The position numbers and the translations under genes are program-made. A stretch of DNA of 47,314 nt. Source: Selenomonadales bacterium UBA7018 (GTDB lineage: Bacteria; Bacillota; Negativicutes; Selenomonadales; Selenomonadaceae). Location: positions 1-47,314 of the forward strand of contig DJWY01000036.1 of the NCBI GenBank assembly GCA_002448305.1, in the 5' to 3' direction. This document shows positions 7,884 through 15,583 of this stretch, one piece after another; the first letter of the stretch is position 1, and every line of letters begins with the position of its first letter. Under the pieces are notes generated by a model. That model was given only the letters and a program-made list of their open reading frames with translations, ran no database searches and had not been told where the DNA came from.

Positions 7884-10166
7884 TTAACGGTTAAACAATT
7901 TTAAAACGTCCTGCGAAGTCTTTTCCGCGACGAGCGAAATTTTTTCAAGGTCGTGGGTGAAAGTCGCGCTGATGAAGTCGGGATAATTCGCCGACAGTCC
8001 GTTCAGAAATTGTTGCATTTCCTCGCGGTCGATGCCGAAAATTTTTGACGGACTCACACCCGCTGAATCAGAATCGCTCATTAGCCGCGACAAGTTGAAT
8101 TGATACCAACCGTCCGACGCCTCCGCGAATTTATACAGCGCGTACAAGACAACTCGTCCGTCGTCGACTTTCGCTTTGGTGCGCGTCAACGTCGATAGAT
8201 TTTTCCCGTCGCTTGTCGTCGTCCCGAAGTTCAACTCTGTACCCAACGGAATTTCGCACAGCCGCTTAAAAGCTGAAGTAATATGAGATGCATTTGTAGT
8301 AGAAATTTCCATAGAAATTAACTTATCCTTAATTTCCTTAGCTGAAAATGTTTGCCCTATTGGCATATTGTCTACATACCATCTAATTTGCTTATTATTA
8401 TAAGTAAGATTGATAAGAATAATTCCCCATGTTGTAGTAGCATTGACACCAATTTTTTTTACTAGATTAAATGTTTTCGATACTTTCAAATTTGTACTGT
8501 TTATCATTTCTGAATCAAGCAAGAAGTGTTTAAAACTTTTTACTTGTGGAGCTCCCATTTGATTCAAAGAGAAAAAATCATTTCCTTTATCAAAGAAAAA
8601 TTTTATCCATTCAGGTTTGGGAGCGTGGGTATTAAAAATATTTAAACCTTTCAATTTAACATCGACTCCTTCTTTTGTAGTTCTTGTAGAATCATATAAA
8701 TGACAACCGTTTTCTATATCATGACACTGAAGACAATGGACGCATTTTTTTTCGTCAATGTGCAAGCCGTCCTTGAAAGAAATCGCGCCGTGTCTACAGT
8801 TCGATTCACAGACACCGCAACCTACGCACGCTGCCGCCTTATGAAAGACTGACTTAAAAATTTTCATAGCAGGCGATTTGTCGTAAGCAACATTGACTTT
8901 CGCAATAATGGTTTTATCTTCCGCTTCGTTGACTTCGTAAGGGAAGGCAGGCTCGCCGATAGTTTTAATCCACTCGCGCCAATCGGTTTTGGGAGCCGTG
9001 ACGGTGATATAAAGATAATCGCCGGAAATTTCTTCGCGGTAATTGGTCACGGGATTTTTTAAATCTCTGCCACTTCTGCGAACTATCCAAGCACCACCCT
9101 TTACATATGAATCATCAGTATTATCTGGATTTAAAGCTGAAAATGTAAGCGATATATATTTCTCGATTGATTGCTTGTATCCCTGCATTTTGAAAAAATT
9201 ATTTTTACTACTTGCAAGAGGACAGAATAAGCAACCTGCGCGGGAATTGCCTTTCTTGTAGGTTTCATTAATCGGCAAATTGTGTATGAAAATATAAAGC
9301 CAAATTTCCGCCGCGTTCCATTCCAAAATCGAATGATGAGCATATTGTCCACGTAATTTTTCTCCAAAACCTTCAATGTCATATCCTAAGCGTAATAAGC
9401 TTTCATGAGCTCTAACTCCTACAAATGCCGCTCCTACATAATCGGGCTTGCCCAAAATTTCGCGAATTTTCAAAGTTTGCGGCGCGGCTTTATGGACGCT
9501 ACAACACCAGCGAAGTATTCTCGACGGCGCGCCAAAAAGTTTCCAAGACTCTTCGGGCAACATTTTCGACGCGGCGCGATAAAATCCTATCCCTTCAGCC
9601 TTGCATTGTTTTTCGACAGTGTCAACAATTTTGTAGGTGTCGGGAAATTCCATGTGCGTATCGCCGAACACGACGATAAAAGACGCCTTAGGCAGGGCGT
9701 GCTTGACTAAATCCAGCAGAACGACAGAATCTTTTCCGCCGCTGAAGGCAACATGAAAACAATCAAGCCGCGTGTGCATACGCCGCCAATAATTGTAAAT
9801 GCGCTTAATGGTCGCTTGGCGCAAGTTCTCCATAAGCTCAAAATTTTTCTCGGATATCTTCTTTAGGTCGACGGGCAAAAGCGTTTCGCCTTCCGCCAAG
9901 CCGTCTTCCTCGATGAACTCAAGCGCAGGCTTTTCATAAAGGGAACCGCCCTTGACGACGGCAATTTTTTTCCCGCGATAAAAATAGTTGCTCGCCTCCG
10001 CCCAAAGGTATGGAACGTCATTTTGATTTTCGTAATGCCAGCGGCGGTCAAAGCCCAAAATATTCATTTCTTCAGCGTAGACGGGACGCGGCTCCTTAGA
10101 CATAGGAGCTTCGGTATCTATCAGCAAAATGCCGCCGGTCTCTTCGTCGAAATTATAAGCATACAT
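7884..10166 (-). CDS. brxP: BrxP-like PAPS-reductase/PP-loop protein with two 4Fe-4S ferredoxin motifs
   Basis: 760 residues. Domains in order: N-terminal 120 residues of unknown fold; an adenine-nucleotide alpha-hydrolase (PAPS reductase/DndC-like) domain with PP-loop FSGGKDS at 141-147, WCCSVHKAAP at 220-229 and GCLFCPL at 311-317; then a 2x4Fe-4S ferredoxin module with C447, C450, C453, C457 and C475, C478, C481, C488; and a C-terminal region of about 250 residues of unclear fold. The mix of PP-loop and cysteine pairs resembles DndC/SspD, which activate DNA for phosphorothioation, and a PAPS-reductase protein is the marker of type 4 BREX. It starts at ATG 10166, one base after the upstream stop, with AAAGG 8 bases away. 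Parts of the gene (about 8275-8750, 9068-9240 and 9330-9430) are CpG-poor and unlike the rest, suggesting segment replacement. Confidence 0.87.
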   Translation of the reverse strand: MYAYNFDEETGGILLIDTEAPMSKEPRPVYAEEMNILGFDRRWHYENQNDVPYLWAEASNYFYRGKKIAVVKGGSLYEKPALEFIEEDGLAEGETLLPVDLKKISEKNFELMENLRQATIKRIYNYWRRMHTRLDCFHVAFSGGKDSVVLLDLVKHALPKASFIVVFGDTHMEFPDTYKIVDTVEKQCKAEGIGFYRAASKMLPEESWKLFGAPSRILRWCCSVHKAAPQTLKIREILGKPDYVGAAFVGVRAHESLLRLGYDIEGFGEKLRGQYAHHSILEWNAAEIWLYIFIHNLPINETYKKGNSRAGCLFCPLASSKNNFFKMQGYKQSIEKYISLTFSALNPDNTDDSYVKGGAWIVRRSGRDLKNPVTNYREEISGDYLYITVTAPKTDWREWIKTIGEPAFPYEVNEAEDKTIIAKVNVAYDKSPAMKIFKSVFHKAAACVGCGVCESNCRHGAISFKDGLHIDEKKCVHCLQCHDIENGCHLYDSTRTTKEGVDVKLKGLNIFNTHAPKPEWIKFFFDKGNDFFSLNQMGAPQVKSFKHFLLDSEMINSTNLKVSKTFNLVKKIGVNATTTWGIILINLTYNNKQIRWYVDNMPIGQTFSAKEIKDKLISMEISTTNASHITSAFKRLCEIPLGTELNFGTTTSDGKNLSTLTRTKAKVDDGRVVLYALYKFAEASDGWYQFNLSRLMSDSDSAGVSPSKIFGIDREEMQQFLNGLSANYPDFISATFTHDLEKISLVAEKTSQDVLKLFNR

Positions 10167-10167
10167 T

Positions 10168-11565
10168 TTAATGCCTTTCGCTAATTATTTCTTGCGCTCG
10201 AATAATAACACGCTCAGTAACTTTGTCAATGCGCGTTGCCCTATAGCCTTGACTAACCAAAAATTCTCCGACGACAGATTTTTCGAGCGGCACCTTTTCT
10301 TGAAGAATCACCGTTGCTTGAACGTCAAGATAATCCGCGAATTCCATAGACTTAGGATAAATTGCGCCCGCGTTCACGCTATTTGGAGCAGGAGCGTCGT
10401 AAACGTATTTACGGCTGTACTTGCGCAAGAAACTTTCGAGCAGGAATAAGTTCCACGAATAACCCTCGACCGGCGGAAAACCCGTAAAACTCGTGACGCC
10501 GCGCAGGGGAATAATTTTTCTCTTAACGAAAGGTCTTAAAGCCTTGTCGACTTCGTCAACGTCGAAAGTTATCAGCGCGTCTTTAACGAATAAATCTTTG
10601 TCGACGCGAACCATTTGTTCATGAGCGACCGTCAATATAATGAATGTCTCCCTTTGAGTGAGTCCTAAAGTTTCAGCAAAGGCAAAAAGTTTATCGGCTG
10701 ACAATTCGTTTTGCTCGGCAATAAATTCCCTAAGTTGATTCGTTGCGCCTTTTGCGTTTCTTATTTTGACGCCGCCTTTCCTGAAAAGCCGTTTACCGCG
10801 CTTTGTGAAATTTTCGGAGAAAAATTTTTCGTAGATAATATTGCGCATATCCTTTTCGGCGACTTCGGGATTGAGCGCGAAGTTAGAAGACAAGCTGTAA
10901 TCTTCAGGAATCGCATAGCCAACTTTGTCAATGTACAGAGAAATTTGCTTTTTAGCGGCGTCAATCTCGTCCGTATCGAATTGGATTTTGGAAAAGGGAA
11001 TGAACTTGCCTGCGCTCGTCGGCAGAAATTTTTTCGCGTCGGAGAGTACTTCTAAAATTTTTTCGGACGGGACGTAAGGCAACTTTTCCTGCAAGTCGTC
11101 AAGCGACAAAGAAGTTTTTGCAGCCGTAAAAATCTGCGCGATTAAATAATCAAGGCGTACGGCTCTTTTCGCCGAGCAGAATTCAGAAAAATAAAAATGT
11201 CCGCCAACAGCCGTCTGTAAAATCTTTTTCAAAACGTCGGGCGAAAAAACATGCGTAGCGGCAAAAAAGTCCGAATGCTTTTCGTGAATTTTAGTATAGT
11301 AGGCGATTGAATTTGCGCTCAAAATTTCGTCGAGAAAATGCCGAATATTTTCGGTCGCCTCGTTAGAAATGAAATAAAATCGCCCGCCGTCCTCAATGCC
11401 GTTTGCGCGAATAATTTCTACAATGTAATTGCGCGAAATGTGCTCGCTGTCATAGCTTGCCGAGTAAATGCGCGAAACTTTGTTTGTATCAATGAAATCG
11501 TCGCGTATCCCGTTCGGGAAATTTTCCTTGATAATCTCGATAACATTTTTCATAGTATCTAGCAT
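10168..11565 (-). CDS. unrecognised 465-residue protein heading the BREX operon
   Basis: I do not recognise this protein. It is soluble, without signal peptide, cysteine pairs or P-loop. It looks mostly helical with several segments resembling winged-helix units (for example residues 1-75, around 130-180 and 290-350, where LTQRETFIILTVAHEQM looks like a helix-turn-helix core). That suggests a DNA-binding or scaffold role, but this is a weak reading. Translation starts at ATG 11565 with AGGAG 9 bases upstream; the start overlaps the end of the YqgF-like gene by 7 bases, and its stop is one base before brxP. This tight packing makes it a likely BREX component or regulator. Named core genes of type 4 BREX as I know them do not include it. 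Confidence 0.8.
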   Translation of the reverse strand: MLDTMKNVIEIIKENFPNGIRDDFIDTNKVSRIYSASYDSEHISRNYIVEIIRANGIEDGGRFYFISNEATENIRHFLDEILSANSIAYYTKIHEKHSDFFAATHVFSPDVLKKILQTAVGGHFYFSEFCSAKRAVRLDYLIAQIFTAAKTSLSLDDLQEKLPYVPSEKILEVLSDAKKFLPTSAGKFIPFSKIQFDTDEIDAAKKQISLYIDKVGYAIPEDYSLSSNFALNPEVAEKDMRNIIYEKFFSENFTKRGKRLFRKGGVKIRNAKGATNQLREFIAEQNELSADKLFAFAETLGLTQRETFIILTVAHEQMVRVDKDLFVKDALITFDVDEVDKALRPFVKRKIIPLRGVTSFTGFPPVEGYSWNLFLLESFLRKYSRKYVYDAPAPNSVNAGAIYPKSMEFADYLDVQATVILQEKVPLEKSVVGEFLVSQGYRATRIDKVTERVIIRAQEIISERH

Positions 11566-11942
11566 TGTATATATCTCCTGACTAAAATTTCAGCAACTAT
11601 GGCGTCGACGGGTTCGGGTGGCACTTGCATTGATGTAGGCAAAAATTTTCGCCAACCATGCGGGGGATTTTTCTTCCAAAATTCGCGCCGTGCTTCCTCT
11701 GTCGTATGCTTTTCGTCAACCAGTTGAAATGTTAAGCCAGCCGCCGAAATTTTCTTTGCCGCCGCCTTATGTGTCGTGCCGTCGCCCAGAATCACTTTTT
11801 CTATATAGAACTGCGCCGCAAGATTTTTTATCACTGTGTCGAGTTCTTCTGTCGGGACGACGTGCTGATACTTTATTTCGCCCGTCGCGCTCAAAATCGC
11901 CACGCCGCATTTGTCGCGTCCGGGGTCTATTCCCATAAACAT
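11559..11942 (-). CDS. RuvC/YqgF-like RNase H-fold nuclease
   Basis: 127 residues with the RNase H-fold nuclease pattern of the RuvC/YqgF (RuvX) group: GIDPGRDKCGVA with Asp6 on the first strand, ILGDGT at 51-56, VDEKHTTEEAR at 75-85 and a late PVDAIVAEILVRRY helix with Asp113. These acidic residues (D6, E77 and D113) could form the metal site. Its ATG overlaps the stop of the DUF3084 gene by one base, and GGAGC lies 8 bases upstream. I recall a DUF3084 gene beside a gene of this kind in other Negativicutes and cyanobacteria, so I regard it as housekeeping and not part of the BREX island. Likely roles are pre-16S rRNA processing or Holliday-junction cleavage. Whether this or a distant yqgF is the true RuvX is unknown. 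Confidence 0.75.
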   Translation of the reverse strand: MFMGIDPGRDKCGVAILSATGEIKYQHVVPTEELDTVIKNLAAQFYIEKVILGDGTTHKAAAKKISAAGLTFQLVDEKHTTEEARREFWKKNPPHGWRKFLPTSMQVPPEPVDAIVAEILVRRYIQC

Positions 11943-13183
11943 TATCTTTGCTCCAATTTTATATTCAATCTTAAAGGCCCAATCGAAGTCGTTTCGTTGC
12001 GAGCCTTCGCCGTCAGTAAAACTTTTCCTTTCGCCGTCATTAACGAATCAATTATTTCATAAAGTTGCGTACCGTCCATGCTTCCGACGCTTCCTGTTAG
12101 CGGGTCTGCTAAACTTCCCTTTTCGACCGCAATTTGATTTATCTCCGTCAGAAAGTCGCGCAAAATTAATTCGGGCTGATTTTCTTCGCCGCTAAGTTCG
12201 TATTCTTTGGAAAAAATTACTTCGCCCTTTTTGAAAACTAAATTATTCGGATAAACCTCAAGCCGACTGCGCACGGGTTCGCCGCGTACCAAATTGCCCG
12301 CCGCCGAAATTCTTAAAACCACTTCGCGCCCGCCACTTTCAATTTCAGAAATGACGCGCTGAAGTTCCGGTTGATATATCCAAACCGAATTATCTTCGTC
12401 GCCGCCGAAACGAGCAATCAAAAGTTGCGTCGCCTGTTCGGCAAGCTCGTTAATGGCGTTTGAAATTTCTTCGGCAGTCTGCCCGCCGCGTATGATTCCA
12501 CTGGCAAGAACTTCGCCCGCCCGCAACGTTATATCACCTTCGCGAATTGCGATAATGCCTTCGCGCAGGCGTTTATTGCGCTCCTCAAGTTCGCTGTTAT
12601 CGGAGTTAAGCTTTTCGTTGTCGGAAGAAAGTTTTTCGTTATCGGCGGTCAGCGTCACGTTGAATTCGCCGAGCTTTTTATTATCAGCCTCAAGCGTGGC
12701 GTTTGCGCCAGAAAGATTTTCGTTCTGCGCGGAAAGTTCGGAGTTCGTCGCCTCAAGTCGTTCGTTACCTTCCTTGAGCCGGTCGGATTCTGCGCGGAGT
12801 TCTTCCTGTTCGCCCTTTAGCACGAGAATTTCTTCTTTCGACTCCCGTAAATTTGAGTTCGCCTTTTCAAATTCGGATTGCGCTAAGGAAAGATTTTCGG
12901 TCGCCTCGTCGAGTTCTTTTAACGTCAAGTCCATTGTCTGGCGCAATTCTTCCATGCCGAAAAGAGCCGTGCGAACGTTTTCGGAGATAAGTGCCATAAA
13001 TCCGATTGACAGTCCCGTTATCAGGCAACCTGTCACGACCGTTACGACCATTGACGTATGACGCGGGCGCAAGCCGAGTATCGAAAGGCGTTTCTTGCCT
13101 ATTTTCGTGCCTAGCTTGTCGCCGATAAACGCTATCGCGCCGCCCGTCACTATCATCACTAATATTAAATAAATTCCTTCCAA
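11942..13183 (-). CDS. DUF3084 membrane-anchored coiled-coil protein
   Basis: 413 residues. Two N-terminal membrane segments (about 2-20 and 47-68) bracket a short basic loop, followed by a long heptad coiled coil from about 85 to 205 rich in E, L, N and S, with near-repeats such as NEKLSSDNEKLNSDN, and then a globular C-terminal half of about 200 residues. This layout matches the DUF3084 family found in Negativicutes and cyanobacteria; the function is unknown, with a cell-envelope or division role often supposed. The start is TTG at 13183 with GGAGGTG 7 bases upstream. It lies 75 bases after relA/spoT across a TTAGGAA repeat element and is followed with one-base overlap by the nuclease gene. 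Confidence 0.8.
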   Translation of the reverse strand: MEGIYLILVMIVTGGAIAFIGDKLGTKIGKKRLSILGLRPRHTSMVVTVVTGCLITGLSIGFMALISENVRTALFGMEELRQTMDLTLKELDEATENLSLAQSEFEKANSNLRESKEEILVLKGEQEELRAESDRLKEGNERLEATNSELSAQNENLSGANATLEADNKKLGEFNVTLTADNEKLSSDNEKLNSDNSELEERNKRLREGIIAIREGDITLRAGEVLASGIIRGGQTAEEISNAINELAEQATQLLIARFGGDEDNSVWIYQPELQRVISEIESGGREVVLRISAAGNLVRGEPVRSRLEVYPNNLVFKKGEVIFSKEYELSGEENQPELILRDFLTEINQIAVEKGSLADPLTGSVGSMDGTQLYEIIDSLMTAKGKVLLTAKARNETTSIGPLRLNIKLEQR

Positions 13184-13287
13184 GCAAACACCTCCAAAAC
13201 CAATTAGGAATGTGGAATTAGGAATTAGGAATTAAAAAGCCAAATTCATTCCTCATTCCTAATTCATAATTCCTAATTGCTTTTTCA
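13184..13287 (-). repeat. TTAGGAA-type tandem/inverted repeat element between DUF3084 and relA/spoT
   Basis: This stretch is built from repeated AATTAGGAATTAGGAATT-like heptads on one arm and the complementary AATTCCTAATT on the other, so it can fold into a long A/T-rich hairpin. It runs into the 3' end of relA/spoT: the last codons (QLGIMN) and stop are inside the element. The string AATTCCTAATTGCTTTT recurs after coaD near 27643-27659. Confidence 0.7.
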
Positions 13288-15487
13288 TCGGGCGCGTCAC
13301 GCTGTAAACTTTTTCGACGCGCCGCAACTTATTTAGAACGGTTTCGACCTGCGCCGCGTTCTTAACTTCAATGCCAAGATTAACCGTCGAAGTTTTATTA
13401 GTTTTATTTGGCACGGCGTGTATCGAATGCAGATTCAATTTCATTTCAGCGGGCACCGCGATTAAATCGGCAAGAACGCCCGTTTTATCTTCGCAGACAA
13501 TTTCAAGCTCGACCGTGTAAAGATTATCGTTCGCCGTGTCCCAGCTAACTTCAATCATGCGATTTAAATCGGTCACGTTGTTTAAAATGTTCGGGCAATC
13601 TGTACGGTGAATGGAAACTCCGTTTCCACGAGTAATATAGCCGGCAATTTCGTCGCCTGGAATTGGATTGCAACATTTCGCCAGCCGCACGAAATATCCG
13701 CGCTCGCCCTCAACTAACACGCCGTGTTCGGAATTATCCTGCTTGCGTTCGGGGATTTTTTTAATCTCGGCAAGAAGTGCGGAGACGTCTGGCGAATTGC
13801 TGTCGGCAAGCTCCTTTTTATGCAACTCGACAAGCTTTGTTATCACTGAATGAATTGAAGTTCCGCCATAGCCAATTCCGGCAAGTAAATCGTCTTCGTT
13901 GTCAATGTTCATGCGCCTAGCGACTTTTTCCAGCCGATTTTCCTTGAGCAAATCTTTGGGAACGTAGCCAAGCTTTTTAAGTTCAATTTCGATAAGCTCG
14001 CGCCCGTGCTCGATATTTTCTTCGCGATTTTCCTTTTTGAACCACGAACGAATTTTACTGCGCGTATCGCTCGACGCAACAATATTTAGCCAATCGCGGC
14101 TCGGTCCGTTGTTTGAACGATTAGTTACGACCTCGACAAAGTCGCCGTTCTGCAATTTGTATTCAAGCGGGACGATTTTTCCGTTGACTTTCGCGCCTAC
14201 GCAGTGATGCCCAACTTCAGTATGAATTCTGTAGGCAAAGTCAATCGGATTAGAACCTTTCGGCAGGACAACTAAATCTCTGCCCGGCGTGAAAACAAAA
14301 ACTTCGTCGCTGAAAAAGTCTAACTTCAATGCCTCTAAATATTCTTTCGGGTCTTTGATTTCCTTCTGCAACTTCGCCATTTGCCTAAGCCACGAAATTT
14401 TTTGGTCACGGTCGCTGTTGGCGGCTTTGGACGCGCCGCTTTCTTTATACTTCCAATGCGCCGCAACTCCATACTCTGCAATTTTATGCATGGCGAAAGT
14501 CCTAATCTGAATTTCTAGCGGATAGCCCAACGCCATAACCGTCGTGTGCAACGAACGATAGCCATTGCTTTTCGGCATTGCGATATAATCCTTAAATCGT
14601 CCCGGAATCGGTCGCCACTTTGCATGAATCACGCCCAAAACATTATAGCAGTCCTTTACATCGTCAACCAAAATTCGCACCGCCGACAAGTCATATATCT
14701 CGCCAATTTCTTTATTCTCCCGCGACATTTTCTTATAAATGCTGTAGAAATGCTTAGCGCGTCCGGTTATCGAAGCGTGTATTTCTAATTCGTCAAACTC
14801 TTCCTCAATCAATCGAACTGCCTCGCTGATATAAATTTGCCGCTCGCGCCGTTTCTGCTTGACGTGCTCGACTAAATCATAATAAATATCCGGCTCAAGA
14901 TAGCGCAGGCATAAATCTTCCAGCTCCCATTTGATATTCGATATTCCTAACCGATTTGCAAGCGGCGCGTAAAGCTCCATAGTTTCCTGCGCAATACGTT
15001 TGCGTTTATCTTCGCGCATAAATTTTAAAGTCCGCATGTTGTGCAGGCGGTCGGCTAGTTTTATCAAAATTACTCGCAAATCTTTTGCCGTCGCGATTAT
15101 CAGCTTGCGATACGCTTCAATTTGCTGTTGCTCCTTAGTTTTAAAGTAAATTTGTCCGATTTTTGTTACGCCGTCGATTAATAGCGCAATTTCATCGCCG
15201 AACATGTCTTGTATTTCATCTAGCGTGAAAAGTGTGTCCTCAACTACATCGTGCAAAAGGGCGGCGGCTATCGTCGTGTCGTCCATTTGCAGTTCCGCTA
15301 AAATCGCCGCAACATTCAACGGGTGATTTATATATGGCTCGCCCGATGCCCGCGTTTGTCCGGCGTGTCCCTCTTTCGCCACCAAATACGCTCGCTCTAT
15401 CAAGCCCAAATCCGCTTCGGGTTGGTAACTTTTCACCGTGTCCATTAAAAATTTTATCGTAACGGGTGGTTTTCCCTTGTCGTTCAT
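13259..15487 (-). CDS. relA/spoT: bifunctional (p)ppGpp synthetase/hydrolase (RelA/SpoT homologue)
   Basis: 742 residues of a long RSH enzyme that makes and degrades the stringent-response alarmones ppGpp/pppGpp. Domains in order: HD hydrolase (HD pair at 79-80 in ALLHDVVEDT), synthetase domain with SNGYRSLHTTV near 310, TGS domain near 390-450 (VFVFTPGRDLVVLPKGSNPIDFAY), a CC-rich conserved region near 620 (RLAKCCNPIPGDEI) and a C-terminal ACT domain from about 665. Both catalytic halves look intact, as is usual for the single long RSH of Firmicutes. ATG 15487 has GGAGGCG 7 bases upstream. A sigma-A promoter sits about 25-55 bases before the start. The last few residues are encoded in a repeat element, so the natural C-terminus may have been altered. 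Confidence 0.96.
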   Translation of the reverse strand: MNDKGKPPVTIKFLMDTVKSYQPEADLGLIERAYLVAKEGHAGQTRASGEPYINHPLNVAAILAELQMDDTTIAAALLHDVVEDTLFTLDEIQDMFGDEIALLIDGVTKIGQIYFKTKEQQQIEAYRKLIIATAKDLRVILIKLADRLHNMRTLKFMREDKRKRIAQETMELYAPLANRLGISNIKWELEDLCLRYLEPDIYYDLVEHVKQKRRERQIYISEAVRLIEEEFDELEIHASITGRAKHFYSIYKKMSRENKEIGEIYDLSAVRILVDDVKDCYNVLGVIHAKWRPIPGRFKDYIAMPKSNGYRSLHTTVMALGYPLEIQIRTFAMHKIAEYGVAAHWKYKESGASKAANSDRDQKISWLRQMAKLQKEIKDPKEYLEALKLDFFSDEVFVFTPGRDLVVLPKGSNPIDFAYRIHTEVGHHCVGAKVNGKIVPLEYKLQNGDFVEVVTNRSNNGPSRDWLNIVASSDTRSKIRSWFKKENREENIEHGRELIEIELKKLGYVPKDLLKENRLEKVARRMNIDNEDDLLAGIGYGGTSIHSVITKLVELHKKELADSNSPDVSALLAEIKKIPERKQDNSEHGVLVEGERGYFVRLAKCCNPIPGDEIAGYITRGNGVSIHRTDCPNILNNVTDLNRMIEVSWDTANDNLYTVELEIVCEDKTGVLADLIAVPAEMKLNLHSIHAVPNKTNKTSTVNLGIEVKNAAQVETVLNKLRRVEKVYSVTRPMKKQLGIMN

Positions 15488-15512
15488 TTTCTCGCCTCCA
15501 TTCCCCTTTTTG

Positions 15513-15541
15513 ATTGTACAATTCTTTATTCAAACTGTCTA
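15513..15541 (-). promoter_or_regulatory. sigma-A promoter of relA/spoT
   Basis: On the minus strand: -35 TAGACA (15541-15536), 17-base spacer, -10 TACAAT (15518-15513), about 26 bases before the relA/spoT start. The spacer and flanks closely match the recJ promoter. Confidence 0.75.
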
Positions 15542-15583
15542 CAAAAAAAATTTCCCGCCTTTCGACAGGATTAAATTTTTTTT

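Noticed and set aside
11559..11942. RuvC/YqgF-like nuclease as an effector of the BREX island
   Set aside because: It overlaps DUF3084, with which I expect it to pair in genomes without BREX, and its catalytic pattern fits a housekeeping nuclease; coupling to BREX is probably by insertion site.
12453..13061. 200-codon serine-rich plus-strand frame opposite the DUF3084 gene
   Set aside because: It is the antisense image of the coiled-coil heptads; no start signal and no recognisable protein.
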